A DNA stretch of 64,000 bases, from assembly GCF_900460065.1 (NCBI RefSeq), contig NZ_UAVD01000033.1, positions 248,001 through 312,000 on the forward strand, read 5' to 3'. The notes below the pieces were generated by a model. It was not told where the DNA came from. It saw only the letters and a program-made list of their open reading frames with translations, and made no database searches. Source of the stretch: Streptomyces griseus (GTDB taxonomy: Bacteria; Actinomycetota; Actinomycetes; Streptomycetales; Streptomycetaceae). Of this stretch, positions 49,465 through 60,092 are shown piece by piece; position 1 is the first letter of the stretch, and every line of letters starts with the position of its first letter. The translations under genes and the position numbers were made by a program.

Positions 49465-50489
49465 ACGGCCTCCTCCCGCACCGGGGCCGGGGCGCCGACC
49501 TCCCGCGGCCGGGACGGCTCGGCGGGCCGGGCCGCCGCCATCGCGTCCGCCCGGCGCCGGCCCACCGTGCGCACGGCGACCGCCCGCACCAGACCGTCCA
49601 GCGCCACGGCCGCCCGGCGTCGGCGCGGGACGACCGCCCGGCGGTGCAGGACCGCGTACCCGTCCGCCTCGATCGCGTCGAGGATGCCGCTGTACAGCAC
49701 GAACGCCGTACGGATGCAGGGCCGCGACACCGGGGCGAGCAGGGAGATGCCGGGCAGGGCGGCCCGGTAGACGGTTCGGTTGTGTGCCGCGGCGGCCCGC
49801 ACGACCTCCCTGATCCGGCTGTCCCGCACCCCCGTGTTCCGGCTCCACTCGAACCGTTCGCGGTCCGCCCCGTGCGCGGCCAGCAGCTCGGTCGGCAGGT
49901 AGAGCCGTCCCCGGTCCAGGTCCTCACCCACGTCCCGCAGGAAGTTGGTCAGCTGGAAGGCGACACCGAGCGCGGCCGCGTGCGGCGCCGCTTCCTCGCG
50001 CGGCACCACCGTCCCCAGCACCGGCAGCATCTGAAGGCCGATCACCGCGGCCGAGCCGTGCATGTACCGGCCGAGTTCCTCGTACGAGGCATAGCCGCCG
50101 ACGGTCAGGTCGCTCCGCATGGAGCGGAGGAAATCGGTGAAGTGGCGATGGTCGATGGCGTACCGGCCCGCCGTGTCGGCCAGGGCACGGATCACCGGCT
50201 CGGCGGCCGGGGCCCCCCGCAGCCCCGCCTCCAGCCGGGCCTCCAGGTCGAGCAAGGCGCGGGCGCGTTCCCCCGGTGTGGCGCTGCTGTCGAGATCGTC
50301 GACGATGTCGTCGGCGCGGCGGGCGAAGCCGTACAGGGCGTGGACGGCGGGACGGCGGTCGACGGGGAGGAGCCGTGTCGCGAGGAAGTAGGTCCTGCCG
50401 TGACGTGCGTTGAGAACGCGGCAGCGGGTGTACGCGGCCCGGAGCGCGGGGTCGTGGATGCCTGCGGCGTCGAGTTCGCGGACGGTCAT
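49461..50489 (-). CDS. crtB: Phytoene synthase
   Basis: A 342-residue squalene/phytoene synthase. The first Asp-rich motif is YGFARRADDIVDDLD, the second is AFQLTNFLRDVGEDLDRGRLYLP, both as expected for head-to-head condensation of two geranylgeranyl diphosphates into phytoene with Mg. VLNARHGRTYFLATRLLP near residue 30 is also family-typical. The C-terminal tail (about 300-342) is Pro/Arg-rich. It is coupled to crtI upstream (ATGA) and crtV downstream (ATGA). Confidence 0.96.
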   Translation of the reverse strand: MTVRELDAAGIHDPALRAAYTRCRVLNARHGRTYFLATRLLPVDRRPAVHALYGFARRADDIVDDLDSSATPGERARALLDLEARLEAGLRGAPAAEPVIRALADTAGRYAIDHRHFTDFLRSMRSDLTVGGYASYEELGRYMHGSAAVIGLQMLPVLGTVVPREEAAPHAAALGVAFQLTNFLRDVGEDLDRGRLYLPTELLAAHGADRERFEWSRNTGVRDSRIREVVRAAAAHNRTVYRAALPGISLLAPVSRPCIRTAFVLYSGILDAIEADGYAVLHRRAVVPRRRRAAVALDGLVRAVAVRTVGRRRADAMAAARPAEPSRPREVGAPAPVREEAV

Positions 50490-52009
50490 GCGGGGGAACC
50501 TCCCGGGGTGGGGCGCGGGGTGCGGGTGGCGCGGGGGCCGGTGATCCTCTCCGCCGCCAGCTTCCCGGAGATCAGGACGGTCGGCACGCCGACACCGGGT
50601 GTGGTGCCGCAACCGGCGAGGACGGCGTTGGCCGTGCCCCGCACCAGGTTGCGCGGCCGGAAGGGGCCGGTCTGGGGGAAGGTGTGGGCCACGGAGAAGG
50701 GGGTGCCCGCCGCATGCCCCTGCGCGGTCCAGTCGACCGGCGTGACCAGCACCTCCTCCTCGATCGCCGCGCCGAGACCGGGCATGTCGCGGCGCTCCAG
50801 TTCGGCCACCAGCTGGTCCCGGTAGCGGGGTCCCAGCTCCCGCCACTCCCGTACGCCGGGCCCGACCTCGGTGTTCGGGCAGGGAGCCAGCACGTAGTGG
50901 AGGTGTTTGCCCGGCGGCGCGAGGGAGGGGTCGCTCGCCGTGGGCCGGGTGATGAGGAGCGAGGGGTCCGACATCGGCTTCCCGGCGCGGGTGAGCTCGT
51001 GGAAGGTGCCCTTCCAGGCCGCGCCGAACGAGATGGTGTGGTGCGCCAGCTCCGGCCAGGTGCGGTCCGTGCCCGCGTGCAGGATCACCGCGGACGGCGC
51101 ATGTCGCAGCGGCAGGGGGCGGCGCGGGCTCCGGCCGAGCAGCCGGTAGCTGACCGGGAGATCAGGGGTCAGCACGACCGCGTCGCACGGAATGCGCTCC
51201 TGGTCCGTGACGACGGCGGTGACCCGGTCACCCGACCGCTCCAGCCGGGTCACGCTCCGCCCGTAGCGGAGGGAGGCGCCGGCGTCCGCGGCGGCGTCCG
51301 CCATCGCCCGGGGCAGCGCGTGCATACCGCCCCGGGGGAAGTACACCCCGGCCACCGTGTCCATGTAGGCGATCACCGCGTAAGCGGCCAGCGCCCGGGC
51401 CGGCGGCACGCCCGCGTACAGCGCCTGGAAGGAGAAGACCCTGCGCAGCCGTTCGTCGGAGACGAAGTGCCCGATCCGCGCGTCGAGCCGGCCGAAACCG
51501 CCGAGCGCCGCGAGGCGGGCCAGGTCCGGATGGGCGAGCTGGAGCGGTGAGTCGAAGTTGGTGTCGATGAAACGGCGCATCTGCGCCCGGTAGAGGCGCT
51601 CCAGCCAGATCCTCAGCCGCCGGTAGCCGGCCGCCTGCCGGGCCCCCGCGAACTCCTCGACGGCTGCCTCCATCGCGGCGCCGTCGGTGTGCACGTCGAG
51701 CCGGGACCCGTCGGCGAACCGGGCCCGGTAGGCGGGGGCGGGCCTGATCAGCTCCAAGCGGTCGGCCGTCGCCTCCCCGACCGCGGCGAAGGCCTCCTCC
51801 ACCAGGTCCGGCATCGTCAGCACGGTCGGCCCGGTGTCGATACGGAAGCCGCCCGATTCCAGCAGCCCGGCCCGGCCCCCGGGCAGGCTCTCCCGCTCGA
51901 CGACCGTCACCCGGCGGCCGGCGCCCAGCAGGTGCAGCGCGGCGGACAGCCCCGCCAGACCGGCGCCGACCACCACCACGTGGTCGACGCGCCCCTTGAC
52001 CGTGATCAC
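50486..52009 (-). CDS. crtI: Phytoene desaturase
   Basis: A 507-residue CrtI-type FAD enzyme that desaturates phytoene to lycopene. The dinucleotide-binding site is HVVVVGAGLAGLSAALHL with GGRAG after the basic turn. Other family regions are GFRIDTGPTVLTMPDL, YFPRGGMHALPRAMAD and the C-terminal AGCGTTPGVGVPTVLISGKLAAE. The GTG start behind GGAGG overlaps the crtE stop (GTGA at 52006-52009). Membrane association is expected from the family. Confidence 0.96.
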   Translation of the reverse strand: MITVKGRVDHVVVVGAGLAGLSAALHLLGAGRRVTVVERESLPGGRAGLLESGGFRIDTGPTVLTMPDLVEEAFAAVGEATADRLELIRPAPAYRARFADGSRLDVHTDGAAMEAAVEEFAGARQAAGYRRLRIWLERLYRAQMRRFIDTNFDSPLQLAHPDLARLAALGGFGRLDARIGHFVSDERLRRVFSFQALYAGVPPARALAAYAVIAYMDTVAGVYFPRGGMHALPRAMADAAADAGASLRYGRSVTRLERSGDRVTAVVTDQERIPCDAVVLTPDLPVSYRLLGRSPRRPLPLRHAPSAVILHAGTDRTWPELAHHTISFGAAWKGTFHELTRAGKPMSDPSLLITRPTASDPSLAPPGKHLHYVLAPCPNTEVGPGVREWRELGPRYRDQLVAELERRDMPGLGAAIEEEVLVTPVDWTAQGHAAGTPFSVAHTFPQTGPFRPRNLVRGTANAVLAGCGTTPGVGVPTVLISGKLAAERITGPRATRTPRPTPGGSPA

Positions 52010-53283
52010 CTGCTGGTACCTCCTTCGGCCGTGGTCAGGGCCGGGGCGGCGGCTGCCGCCCCGGGGCCGTGACCGTGCGTCCCGCCGGTTGCGGGGGAGT
52101 GCCCGGTCCGCTCTCCGGAGACCGTGCGGAGCAGTCCGAGCAACTGGCGGCCGCCGTGCGCGTCCACGTCGACGGCCTGTGCCAGACGGCGCAACGCGTG
52201 GTCGCGGAGGCGCTCCGCCTTGCGCTCCACGTGGGCGCGTGCCCCCGTCGCCTCGAGCACGCCGCGTACCTCCGCGAGATCCTCCTCGGCGAGGTCGCCG
52301 CCGCCCGGGACGCGGCCGAGCACCGCCAGTGATCGTTCGTCGCCCGCCGCTTCCGCCCACCGCCGGGCGACGGCGAGCAGGTAGGTCGACTTGCCCTCGC
52401 GGATGTCGTCGCCGGACGGTTTCCCGGTCAGCTCCGGGTCGCCGAAGACCCCGAGCAGGTCGTCCCGCAGCTGAAAGGCGATGCCGGCGCACCGGCCGGC
52501 GGAGCGCAGGGCGTCGGTGGTCGCTTCATCGGCGCCCGCCAGGGCGGCACCGAGCGCCAGGGGCCGCTCGACGGAGTACGAGGCGCTCTTGAGGCACGCG
52601 GTCCGCAGGGCCTGCTCCACCGATGACCCGCCACGGACCTGGCCGCGCAGATCCAGGTACTGTCCGGCGACCATCTCGGTCCGCATGGCTCGCCACAGGG
52701 GGCCGATCCGACGACGCTGGACGGCGGACAGCGCGGTCTCCGCCACCGTGTCGTCCGCCCAGGCCAGCGCGAGGTCACCCGCCAGCACGGCGGCCGAGGC
52801 GCCGAAGGCGGAACCCCGCCCGGAATCCGGCGAGTAACCCGCACGTTCCGCCAGACCGATGTGCACGGCGGGCTTCCCCCGGCGGAGCCGCGAGCGGTCC
52901 ATCACATCGTCATGGATCAGCGCACAGCTCTGGATCAGCTCCAGCGCCACCCCGAGCCGCAGCGCCGCCGTGGTCTCCGCCGCACCGCAGGAGCGCATCC
53001 CCCACCACAGCAGGCGCGGCCGTACCCGCTTGCCGCCGTCGAGCGTGAAATCGGCGACCCGCCGTGCCAGCTCGTCGCAGAACAGAGCGTCGCTCGCCAT
53101 CGCCTCGTCCACCCGCTCCGCCAGCACCGCCCGCGCGGTGCGCAGGACGGCGTCGACCACGTCCGCGTCCACGACCCGGGCGTCCTCGGACGAGGGGGCG
53201 GCGTGGTGGCGGTGCCCGCCCGTCCCGGGAGCCGGCCGCGCGGACTCGCCGAACGAGGGTTCCTCAGGCTGGCGACGGCCCAT
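52006..53283 (-). CDS. crtE: Geranylgeranyl diphosphate synthase
   Basis: A 425-residue trans-prenyltransferase. The first Asp-rich motif is LIHDDVMDRSRLRRGKP (D125-D129), the second is FQLRDDLLGVFGDPELTGKPSGDD. GGKRVRPRL near residue 83 contacts diphosphate. It builds the C20 precursor for phytoene. The first 40 and last 45 residues are low-complexity (His/Gly/Ala), longer than in most relatives. The ATG follows GGAGGG. It leads the crtE-I-B-V operon, all four genes joined by 4-base overlaps, so one promoter upstream of 53283 should drive all. Confidence 0.95.
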   Translation of the reverse strand: MGRRQPEEPSFGESARPAPGTGGHRHHAAPSSEDARVVDADVVDAVLRTARAVLAERVDEAMASDALFCDELARRVADFTLDGGKRVRPRLLWWGMRSCGAAETTAALRLGVALELIQSCALIHDDVMDRSRLRRGKPAVHIGLAERAGYSPDSGRGSAFGASAAVLAGDLALAWADDTVAETALSAVQRRRIGPLWRAMRTEMVAGQYLDLRGQVRGGSSVEQALRTACLKSASYSVERPLALGAALAGADEATTDALRSAGRCAGIAFQLRDDLLGVFGDPELTGKPSGDDIREGKSTYLLAVARRWAEAAGDERSLAVLGRVPGGGDLAEEDLAEVRGVLEATGARAHVERKAERLRDHALRRLAQAVDVDAHGGRQLLGLLRTVSGERTGHSPATGGTHGHGPGAAAAAPALTTAEGGTSR

Positions 53284-54205
53284 CTCACGCCCTCCGAGAT
53301 CAGTGGTGCTGACGAACGGCTCGTCACTCCGCCCGGGCACGTACCCGACGGCCCGCCTCCGCGTCCTGCCGATCGGGAGTCCGCGCCGCGCGAAGAAGGG
53401 CCCTGATGCAGAGACGATCACGCCGGCCCCGTACTCCCGGCGGAGAAACACCCCGGACGCGCCGTGACGGCGGCCACCACGCCCGTATGGCCCACGTGAA
53501 CGGCCGTACGCCGCCCCGTCCCGGCAGCCGCACCCCGGAGGCGGTCGTGCGGCCCCGGCGCCCGACGAGAGGCCCGGGGAGTAAGCCGAAAGGACCGCGG
53601 ACCCGCGCGCCGCGCCGCGTCGCGGAACGTGCGAGCGGGACGCCTCGGCGTCGGCCCGGTTCCGGGGGGCAGGTCAGGACAGGGCCGTCGGCGGCGCCCA
53701 GGAGGAGGCGGCCGGGGGCCGGTGACGTTCCGGGCGGCGGGAAGGACGGGGAGCTGCGGACACGGACGTGTCCGGGGGCGCGGAACGCCCCGGCCGAGGT
53801 GTCGGGGGCTGCCGGCTCACCGTCGCCCTGGGGCACGGCACGGTGTCGGTGGAAGGGGCGGTCCGCCACAGTTCCGCCGGGGCCGGGGCCGGAACTGTGG
53901 CGGACCGCCCCCGAGCCGGCGCGGGCGGGTGCGCACGGGTGGGGTCCGCGAGAGGCGCGAACCTTCCGGCGCCCTCGGGCAGCGTGGGGTCGGGCGCACG
54001 GCGCACCCCCGTGACGCCGCGCGGCCCGACCCTCACCAGTCTGCGGACCCCTCTCCGTTCCGTCCTTGACGATCGGCGACCGGGCCTTGACCCTCAGCGC
54101 CCGGGCAGCCTCTCGCGGTGCCGGCCCCGGCCGTCCCCGGCCCCGTGGTGCCGTCGTGGTGCCCGCCCCTCCCCGTTCGTTCGCAGCGAAGCCGGCGGCG
54201 GAACC
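53284..54205. other. Long intergenic region upstream of crtE
   Basis: About 920 bases with no convincing gene; open frames are Arg/Pro/Gly-rich with no ribosome sites and no family resemblance. It should hold the crtE promoter. A GGGTAC on the minus strand (53346-53341), 58 bases before the crtE ATG, matches a sigma-B-type -10 but I find no good GNNT at the right spacing. A very strong hairpin lies at 53855-53911. Confidence 0.5.
53855..53911. terminator. Perfect 22-bp inverted repeat
   Basis: Arms 53855-53876 and 53890-53911 match exactly, with a 13-base G/C-rich loop. It lies between the acyl-CoA ligase gene (ending 54206) and crtE, both on the minus strand. It probably terminates read-through toward crtE, although it is 295 bases past the ligase stop and has no T-run. 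A binding-site role is also possible. Confidence 0.6.
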
Positions 54206-55828
54206 TCAGGCCCGGCCCGCTCCCGCCGCCACCGCCTTCGCCCAGCGGTAGTCCGCCTTGCCGCTGGGCGAGCGCTGGATCCGGTCGGCGAGCACCAGGG
54301 CGCGGGGGATCTTGTATCCGGCCAGCCGGGTGCGGCAGTGCGCCTGTACCTCGTCGAGCGTCAGACCCCGTGCGTGCTCGCGGAGTTGGACCACGGCTGC
54401 GACCCGGTTGCCCCAGCGCTCGTCGGGTACGCCCGCGACCAGCGCGTCGTACACGTCCGGATGGGACTTGAGCGCCTGCTCGACCTCCTCCGGATACACC
54501 TTCTCGCCGCCGGTGTTGATGCACTGGGAGCCCCGGCCGAGCACGGTGACGATGCCGTCCGCGTCCACGGTCGCCATGTCGCCCAGCAGCACCCACCGCT
54601 CCTCGCCCCGGCGGAAGAAGGTGTCGGCGGTCTTGGCCGGGTCGTTGTAGTAGCCGAGCGGGACATGACCGCGCTGGGCGATGCGGCCCGGCTCGCCCGG
54701 GGCCACCGGCTCGTACGTCACCGGATCGACCACCGCCGTACGGGCGTTGACCTGTACCCGGAAGCCGCGCTCCGGGCCCGAGTCCGCCGTCGCCGTGCCG
54801 TTGAAACCGGACTCGGAGGAGCCGAAGTTGTTCAGCAGCAGCACGGTCGGCACGAGCTCCTGGAACTCCGCCCGCACCGAATCCGACATGATCGCCCCGG
54901 AGCTGGAGACGGAGAACAGCGACGAGCAGTCCGTTCCGCGTAACGGCCCCTTCAAGCAGTCGATCAGCGGGCGCAGCATCGCGTCGCCGACCAGCGAGAC
55001 ACTGGTCACCTTCTCCCTCTCGATGGTCCGCAGCACCTCGGCGGGTACGAACTTGCGGTGCACGACGACGCGTTGGCCGAAGTTGAAGCCGATGAAAGCC
55101 GTCAGTGTGGAGGTCCCGTGCATCAGCGGCGGGGTGGGGAAGAAGGTGATCCCGTCGCCGCCCGCCGCGACCCGCTCCGCCAGCTCCCGCGGAGCCTGCA
55201 CCGGGTCGCCGGTCGGGGCCCCGCCGCCCAGGCCCGAGAAGAAGAGGTCCTCCTGACGCCACATCACACCCTTCGGCATCCCGGTCGTGCCGCCGGTGTA
55301 GATGATGAACTGGTCGTCGGCGGAGCGGGGGCCGAAGCCGCGCCCGGCCGCGCCCGCGGCCTCCGCCTCGGCGAACGGCACGACCGGGACGCCCGGGGGA
55401 GAGGCGGGGGCGGCCCCCACCCGGACCAGGTGTCGCAGGCCCGGGCACCGCGGCGCGGCTGCCGCCACCCGCTCGTCGAACTCGCCGTCGAAGACCAGGG
55501 CCGCCAGGTCCGCGTCCCGGTAGAGGTAGACCAACTCCTCCTCGACATAGCGGTAGTTGACGTTCACCGGAACGATCCGCGCCTTGAGGGCGCCCAGTAC
55601 CGTCTGGAGGTATTCGATCCCGTTGTAGAGGTGCAGCCCCACGTGCTCGCCCGGCCGGATCCCCGCGTCGATCAGGTGGTGGGCGATCCGGTTGGCGGCG
55701 GCGTCCAGCTCCGCGTACGTGAGCCGCCGCTCCGCGCCCGTGCCGGGATGGTCGACGTACAGGAGCGCCTCGCGGTCCGGCACCGCGTCGACGACCGATT
55801 CGAACAGGTCGGCAAGGTTGTACTCCAC
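54206..55828 (-). CDS. FadD19-like acyl-CoA ligase
   Basis: A 540-residue ANL ligase. The nucleotide loop is IIYTGGTTGMPKGVMWR, FGSSESGFNGT is the adenine region, GRGSQCINTGGEKVYPEEVE the hinge, and RSPSGKADYRWAK the catalytic Lys end. From memory these match mycobacterial FadD19, which activates branched C24 sterol side chains: LADL near the start, NYRYVEEEL, TGGTTG-PKGVMWR and DYRWAK. The GTG start follows AGGAGG by four bases. It is divergent from an EchA19-like gene with a palindromic operator between them, the same arrangement as Rv3515c-Rv3516. Its substrate here could be a sterol, hopanoid or branched acid. Confidence 0.88.
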   Translation of the reverse strand: MEYNLADLFESVVDAVPDREALLYVDHPGTGAERRLTYAELDAAANRIAHHLIDAGIRPGEHVGLHLYNGIEYLQTVLGALKARIVPVNVNYRYVEEELVYLYRDADLAALVFDGEFDERVAAAAPRCPGLRHLVRVGAAPASPPGVPVVPFAEAEAAGAAGRGFGPRSADDQFIIYTGGTTGMPKGVMWRQEDLFFSGLGGGAPTGDPVQAPRELAERVAAGGDGITFFPTPPLMHGTSTLTAFIGFNFGQRVVVHRKFVPAEVLRTIEREKVTSVSLVGDAMLRPLIDCLKGPLRGTDCSSLFSVSSSGAIMSDSVRAEFQELVPTVLLLNNFGSSESGFNGTATADSGPERGFRVQVNARTAVVDPVTYEPVAPGEPGRIAQRGHVPLGYYNDPAKTADTFFRRGEERWVLLGDMATVDADGIVTVLGRGSQCINTGGEKVYPEEVEQALKSHPDVYDALVAGVPDERWGNRVAAVVQLREHARGLTLDEVQAHCRTRLAGYKIPRALVLADRIQRSPSGKADYRWAKAVAAGAGRA

Positions 55829-55915
55829 CGTTCCTCCTGACCCCGGGTGACTGGCGGCTCGGCCGTCATTAGAGCGCCGGGCGGCACAACTGGGAAGGGG
55901 TGGCGACGAAACAAT

Positions 55916-55932
55916 CTGACGATCTGTCAGAA
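55916..55932. promoter_or_regulatory. Palindromic operator between the FadD19-like and EchA19-like genes
   Basis: TCTGAC-GATCT-GTCAGA, perfect 6-bp arms. It sits 62 bases before the hydratase ATG and 87 bases before the ligase GTG, so one repressor could control both directions. It matches 14 of 17 positions of the site at 10132-10148, and both copies continue with AAA. Confidence 0.65.
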
Positions 55933-55994
55933 AACTATTGAACTGCGACCCCTCCTCCTGCAACCTGTTCCAGATCTGGAGACAGGAGTCGGTC

Positions 55995-56795
55995 ATGGGC
56001 GGTACGGAACACCTCACCGTGCGGCGCGAAGGCGCCACGCTGGTCCTCACCTTGAACAGACCGCAGGCCAGGAACGCGCTCTCGCTGCCGATGCTCGTCG
56101 GCCTGTACGACGGCTGGCTCGCGGCCGACGCGGACGACACGGTCCGCTCCATCGTCCTGACCGGAGCGGGCGGCGCGTTCTGCGCCGGAATGGACCTCAA
56201 GGCGCTCGCGGGCGGCGGAATGGAGGGGGAGGAGTACCGGGACCGGATGACGGCCGACCCGGACCTCCACTGGAAGGCGATGCTGCGCCACCACCGCCCG
56301 CGCAAACCGGTGATCGCCGCCGTGGAGGGCCCCTGTGTCGCGGGCGGCACCGAGATCCTCCAGGGCACCGACATCCGCGTCGCCGGAGCGGGAGCCACCT
56401 TCGGGCTCTTCGAGGTCCGCCGGGGCCTCTTCCCGATCGGCGGCTCCACCGTCCGGCTGCCCCGGCAGATCCCCCGCACCCACGCTCTCGAAATGCTTCT
56501 CACCGGTCGCCCCTACGCCGCCGACGAGGCCGCCGCCATCGGGCTCATCGGCAGGGTCGTGCCCGACGGGACGGCGCTGGAGGAGGCCCTCGCCGTCGCC
56601 GAACGGGTCAACGCCTGCGGGCCGCTCGCGGTCGAGGCCGTCAAGGCCTCGGTCTACGAGGGCGCGGAGCTGACCGAGACCGAGGCGCTGGCCGCCGAAC
56701 TCAAGCGCGGGTGGCCCGTGTTCGCCACCGAGGACGCCAAGGAGGGCGCGCGCGCGTTCGCCGAGAAGCGCCCACCCGTCTACCGGCGCGCCTGA
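55995..56795 (+). CDS. Enoyl-CoA hydratase (EchA19-like)
   Basis: A 266-residue crotonase-fold enzyme. The oxyanion-hole regions are GAGGAFCAGMDLKAL and EGPCVAGGTEILQGTDIRVAG; the active-site part is FEVRRGLFPIGGSTVRLPR. The acidic residue in the G-T-E segment fits the hydration catalytic position. It adds water to enoyl-CoA esters. Divergence from a FadD19-like ligase and the DUF35/thiolase genes downstream mirror the mycobacterial sterol side-chain set (Rv3515c-Rv3523, as I recall). The ATG follows AGGAG by six bases; an upstream ATG at 55938 has none and would overlap the operator region. Confidence 0.9.
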   Translation: MGGTEHLTVRREGATLVLTLNRPQARNALSLPMLVGLYDGWLAADADDTVRSIVLTGAGGAFCAGMDLKALAGGGMEGEEYRDRMTADPDLHWKAMLRHHRPRKPVIAAVEGPCVAGGTEILQGTDIRVAGAGATFGLFEVRRGLFPIGGSTVRLPRQIPRTHALEMLLTGRPYAADEAAAIGLIGRVVPDGTALEEALAVAERVNACGPLAVEAVKASVYEGAELTETEALAAELKRGWPVFATEDAKEGARAFAEKRPPVYRRA

Positions 56796-56856
56796 GCGCC
56801 GGCCCCGTACCGGCTCCCGGCACCGGCCCCGCTCCCGAGCCAAGGAGGCAGCAGCC

Positions 56857-57804
56857 ATGACCGACGTCCTCAGCGCCCCGCTGGTGGTCGAATTCCCCTT
56901 CACCCGATCGCTGGGCCCCGTCCAGAGCGCCTTCCTCACCGGACTGCGCGAACGCACCGTCCTCGGCGTCCGCACGGAGGACGGCACGGTGCTCGTGCCG
57001 CCCGTGGAGTACGACCCCGTCACCGCGAACGAACTCCGCGACCTCGTCGAGGTCGCCCCCACCGGCACCGTCACCACCTGGGCCTGGAATCCGTCCCCGC
57101 GCCGCGACCAGCCGCTCGACACCCCCTTCGCGTGGGTGCTCGTCCGCCTCGACGGAGCCGGCACCGCGCTCCTGCACGTCCTCGACGCACCGGGCCCGGA
57201 CGCCGTGCGCACCGGGATGCGCGTCCGCGTCCGCTGGGCGGCGGACCGCACCGGGGCCATCACCGACATCGCCTGCTTCGAGCCCTACGAGAGCGAGCCC
57301 GGGGCCGCCGAACCCACCCCGCACAGCGGTGAGTTCAGCGACCCCGTCACCGGCATCGTCACCCCCGCCCGCCTCGACTACGTCCACACGCCCGGCCGCG
57401 CGCAGAGCGCCTACATCAAGGCCCTGGAGGAACGCCGCACCGTCGGCGAACGCTGCCCCGCCTGCCGCAAGGTCTACGTTCCGCCGCGCGGGGCCTGCCC
57501 CACCTGCGGGGTCGCCACCGCCGAACAGGTCGAGGTCGGCCCGCGCGGCACGGTCACCACCTTCTGCATCGTCAACATCAAAGCGAAGAACCTCGACATC
57601 GAAGTCCCGTACGTATACGCCCACATCGCCCTCGACGGCGCCGACCTGGCGCTGCACGGACGCATCGCCGGAATCCCCTACGACCAGGTGCGCATGGGGC
57701 TGCGGGTCGAGCCCGTCTGGAGCGAGGGCGCCCGCCATGTGGACCACTACCGGCCCACCGGCGAGCCCGACGCCGACTACGACACGTACAAGGAGCTGGT
57801 GTAG
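56857..57804 (+). CDS. Double DUF35 OB-fold protein, thiolase/aldolase partner
   Basis: A 315-residue protein with two DUF35 units. The first (about 15-150) lacks zinc Cys; the second (about 175-300) has a zinc ribbon CPACRKVYVPPRGACPTC followed by an OB fold (GTVTTFCIVNI, GLRVEPVW). Each unit shows GTVTT and an R-x-G-M-R/G-L-R turn. DUF35 proteins pair with thiolase-like Ltp proteins to make active retro-aldolases or thiolases in sterol side-chain removal. Its stop is directly followed by the first Ltp gene start, so the complex is likely made from one transcript. Confidence 0.88.
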   Translation: MTDVLSAPLVVEFPFTRSLGPVQSAFLTGLRERTVLGVRTEDGTVLVPPVEYDPVTANELRDLVEVAPTGTVTTWAWNPSPRRDQPLDTPFAWVLVRLDGAGTALLHVLDAPGPDAVRTGMRVRVRWAADRTGAITDIACFEPYESEPGAAEPTPHSGEFSDPVTGIVTPARLDYVHTPGRAQSAYIKALEERRTVGERCPACRKVYVPPRGACPTCGVATAEQVEVGPRGTVTTFCIVNIKAKNLDIEVPYVYAHIALDGADLALHGRIAGIPYDQVRMGLRVEPVWSEGARHVDHYRPTGEPDADYDTYKELV

Positions 57805-58849
57805 ATGCGGGACGTGGCCATCGTCGCCTTCGCCCAGAGCGCGCACCGCCGGCGCACCGACGAACTCTCCGAGGTCGACCTGCTGATGCCCGTCCTCCAC
57901 GAGGTCCTGGGCGCGACCGGCCTCAGGGCCAACGAGATCGGGTTCACCTGCTCCGGCTCCGCCGACTACCTCGCCGGCCGCGCCTTCTCCTTCACCATGG
58001 CGCTCGACGGCGTCGGAGCCCACCCGCCCATCTCCGAGTCCCACGTCGAGATGGACGGGGCCTGGGCGCTGTACGAGGCCTGGGTGAAGATCCGGACCGG
58101 CGAGGCGGACACCGCGCTCGTCTACTCCTACGGGAAGTCCTCGCCCGGCCGGGTCCGCGACGTCCTCACCCGCCAGCTCGACCCCTACTACCTCGCCCCG
58201 CTCTGGCCCGACTCCGTCGCGCTCGCCGCCCTCCAGGCCCGGGCGCTCATCGACGCGGGGGACACCGACGAAGGAGCCCTCGCCGAGGTCGCCGCCCGCA
58301 ACCGCACCGCCGCCACCGGAAACCCGCACGCCCAGCTCACCGGCGACGTCCCCCCGGGCGACCACCTCGTGCACCCGCTGCGCACCGGCGACTGCCCGCC
58401 CATCGGCGACGGGGCCGCCGCCGTGGTCCTCGCCGCCGGGGACACCGCCCGCGCCCTGTGCGCGCGCCCGGCCTGGATCCGGGGCATCGACCACCGCATC
58501 GAGGCGCACAGCCTCGGCGTCCGCGACCTGACCGACAGCCCCTCGACGCGGCTCGCCGCCGAGCGCGCGGGGGCCTTCGACAGGCCCGTCGACACCGCGG
58601 AACTGCACGCCCCGTTCACCTCCCAGGAAGTCGTCCTGCGCAAGGCCCTGGGGCTCGGCGACGAGGTCCGCGTCAACCCCTCCGGCGGCGCGCTCGCCGC
58701 CAACCCGATCATGGCCGCCGGACTGATCCGGCTCGGCGAGGCCGCCGCCCGCATCCACCGGGGGGAGTCCGACCGGGCGCTCGCGCACGCCACCTCGGGA
58801 CCCTGCCTGCAACAGAACCTGGTCGCCGTCCTGGAAGGGGAGAGCGCTC

Positions 58850-58857
<8 letters not shown>
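57805..58857 (+). CDS. Thiolase-fold lipid-transfer-type protein (Ltp4-like)
   Basis: A 350-residue thiolase-like protein. Fold markers: DVAIVAFAQSAHRR, SYGKSSPGR, GDCPPIGDGAAAVVLAAGD, HAPFTSQEVVLRKALGL and VNPSGGALAANPIMAAGL. The usual catalytic Cys of thiolases is absent at the expected early position (around TCSGSADYL the pattern differs). This is typical of Ltp proteins that work as retro-aldolases with a DUF35 partner. It starts at the base after the DUF35 stop and overlaps the next thiolase by eight bases. Confidence 0.87.
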
Positions 58858-60016
<1,159 letters not shown>

Positions 60017-60092
60017 CGGGGGGCGGCGGGCCCGGTCCCGCGAGGCCCGGGCCCGGCTCCGCGACGTGAGCCGGGACACGTAACATGGCAGC

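Noticed and set aside
53406..54014. A 202-codon plus-strand frame and an overlapping minus-strand frame upstream of crtE.
   Set aside because: Arg/Pro/Gly-rich, no ribosome site, no recognisable motif, and spans the 22-bp inverted repeat.
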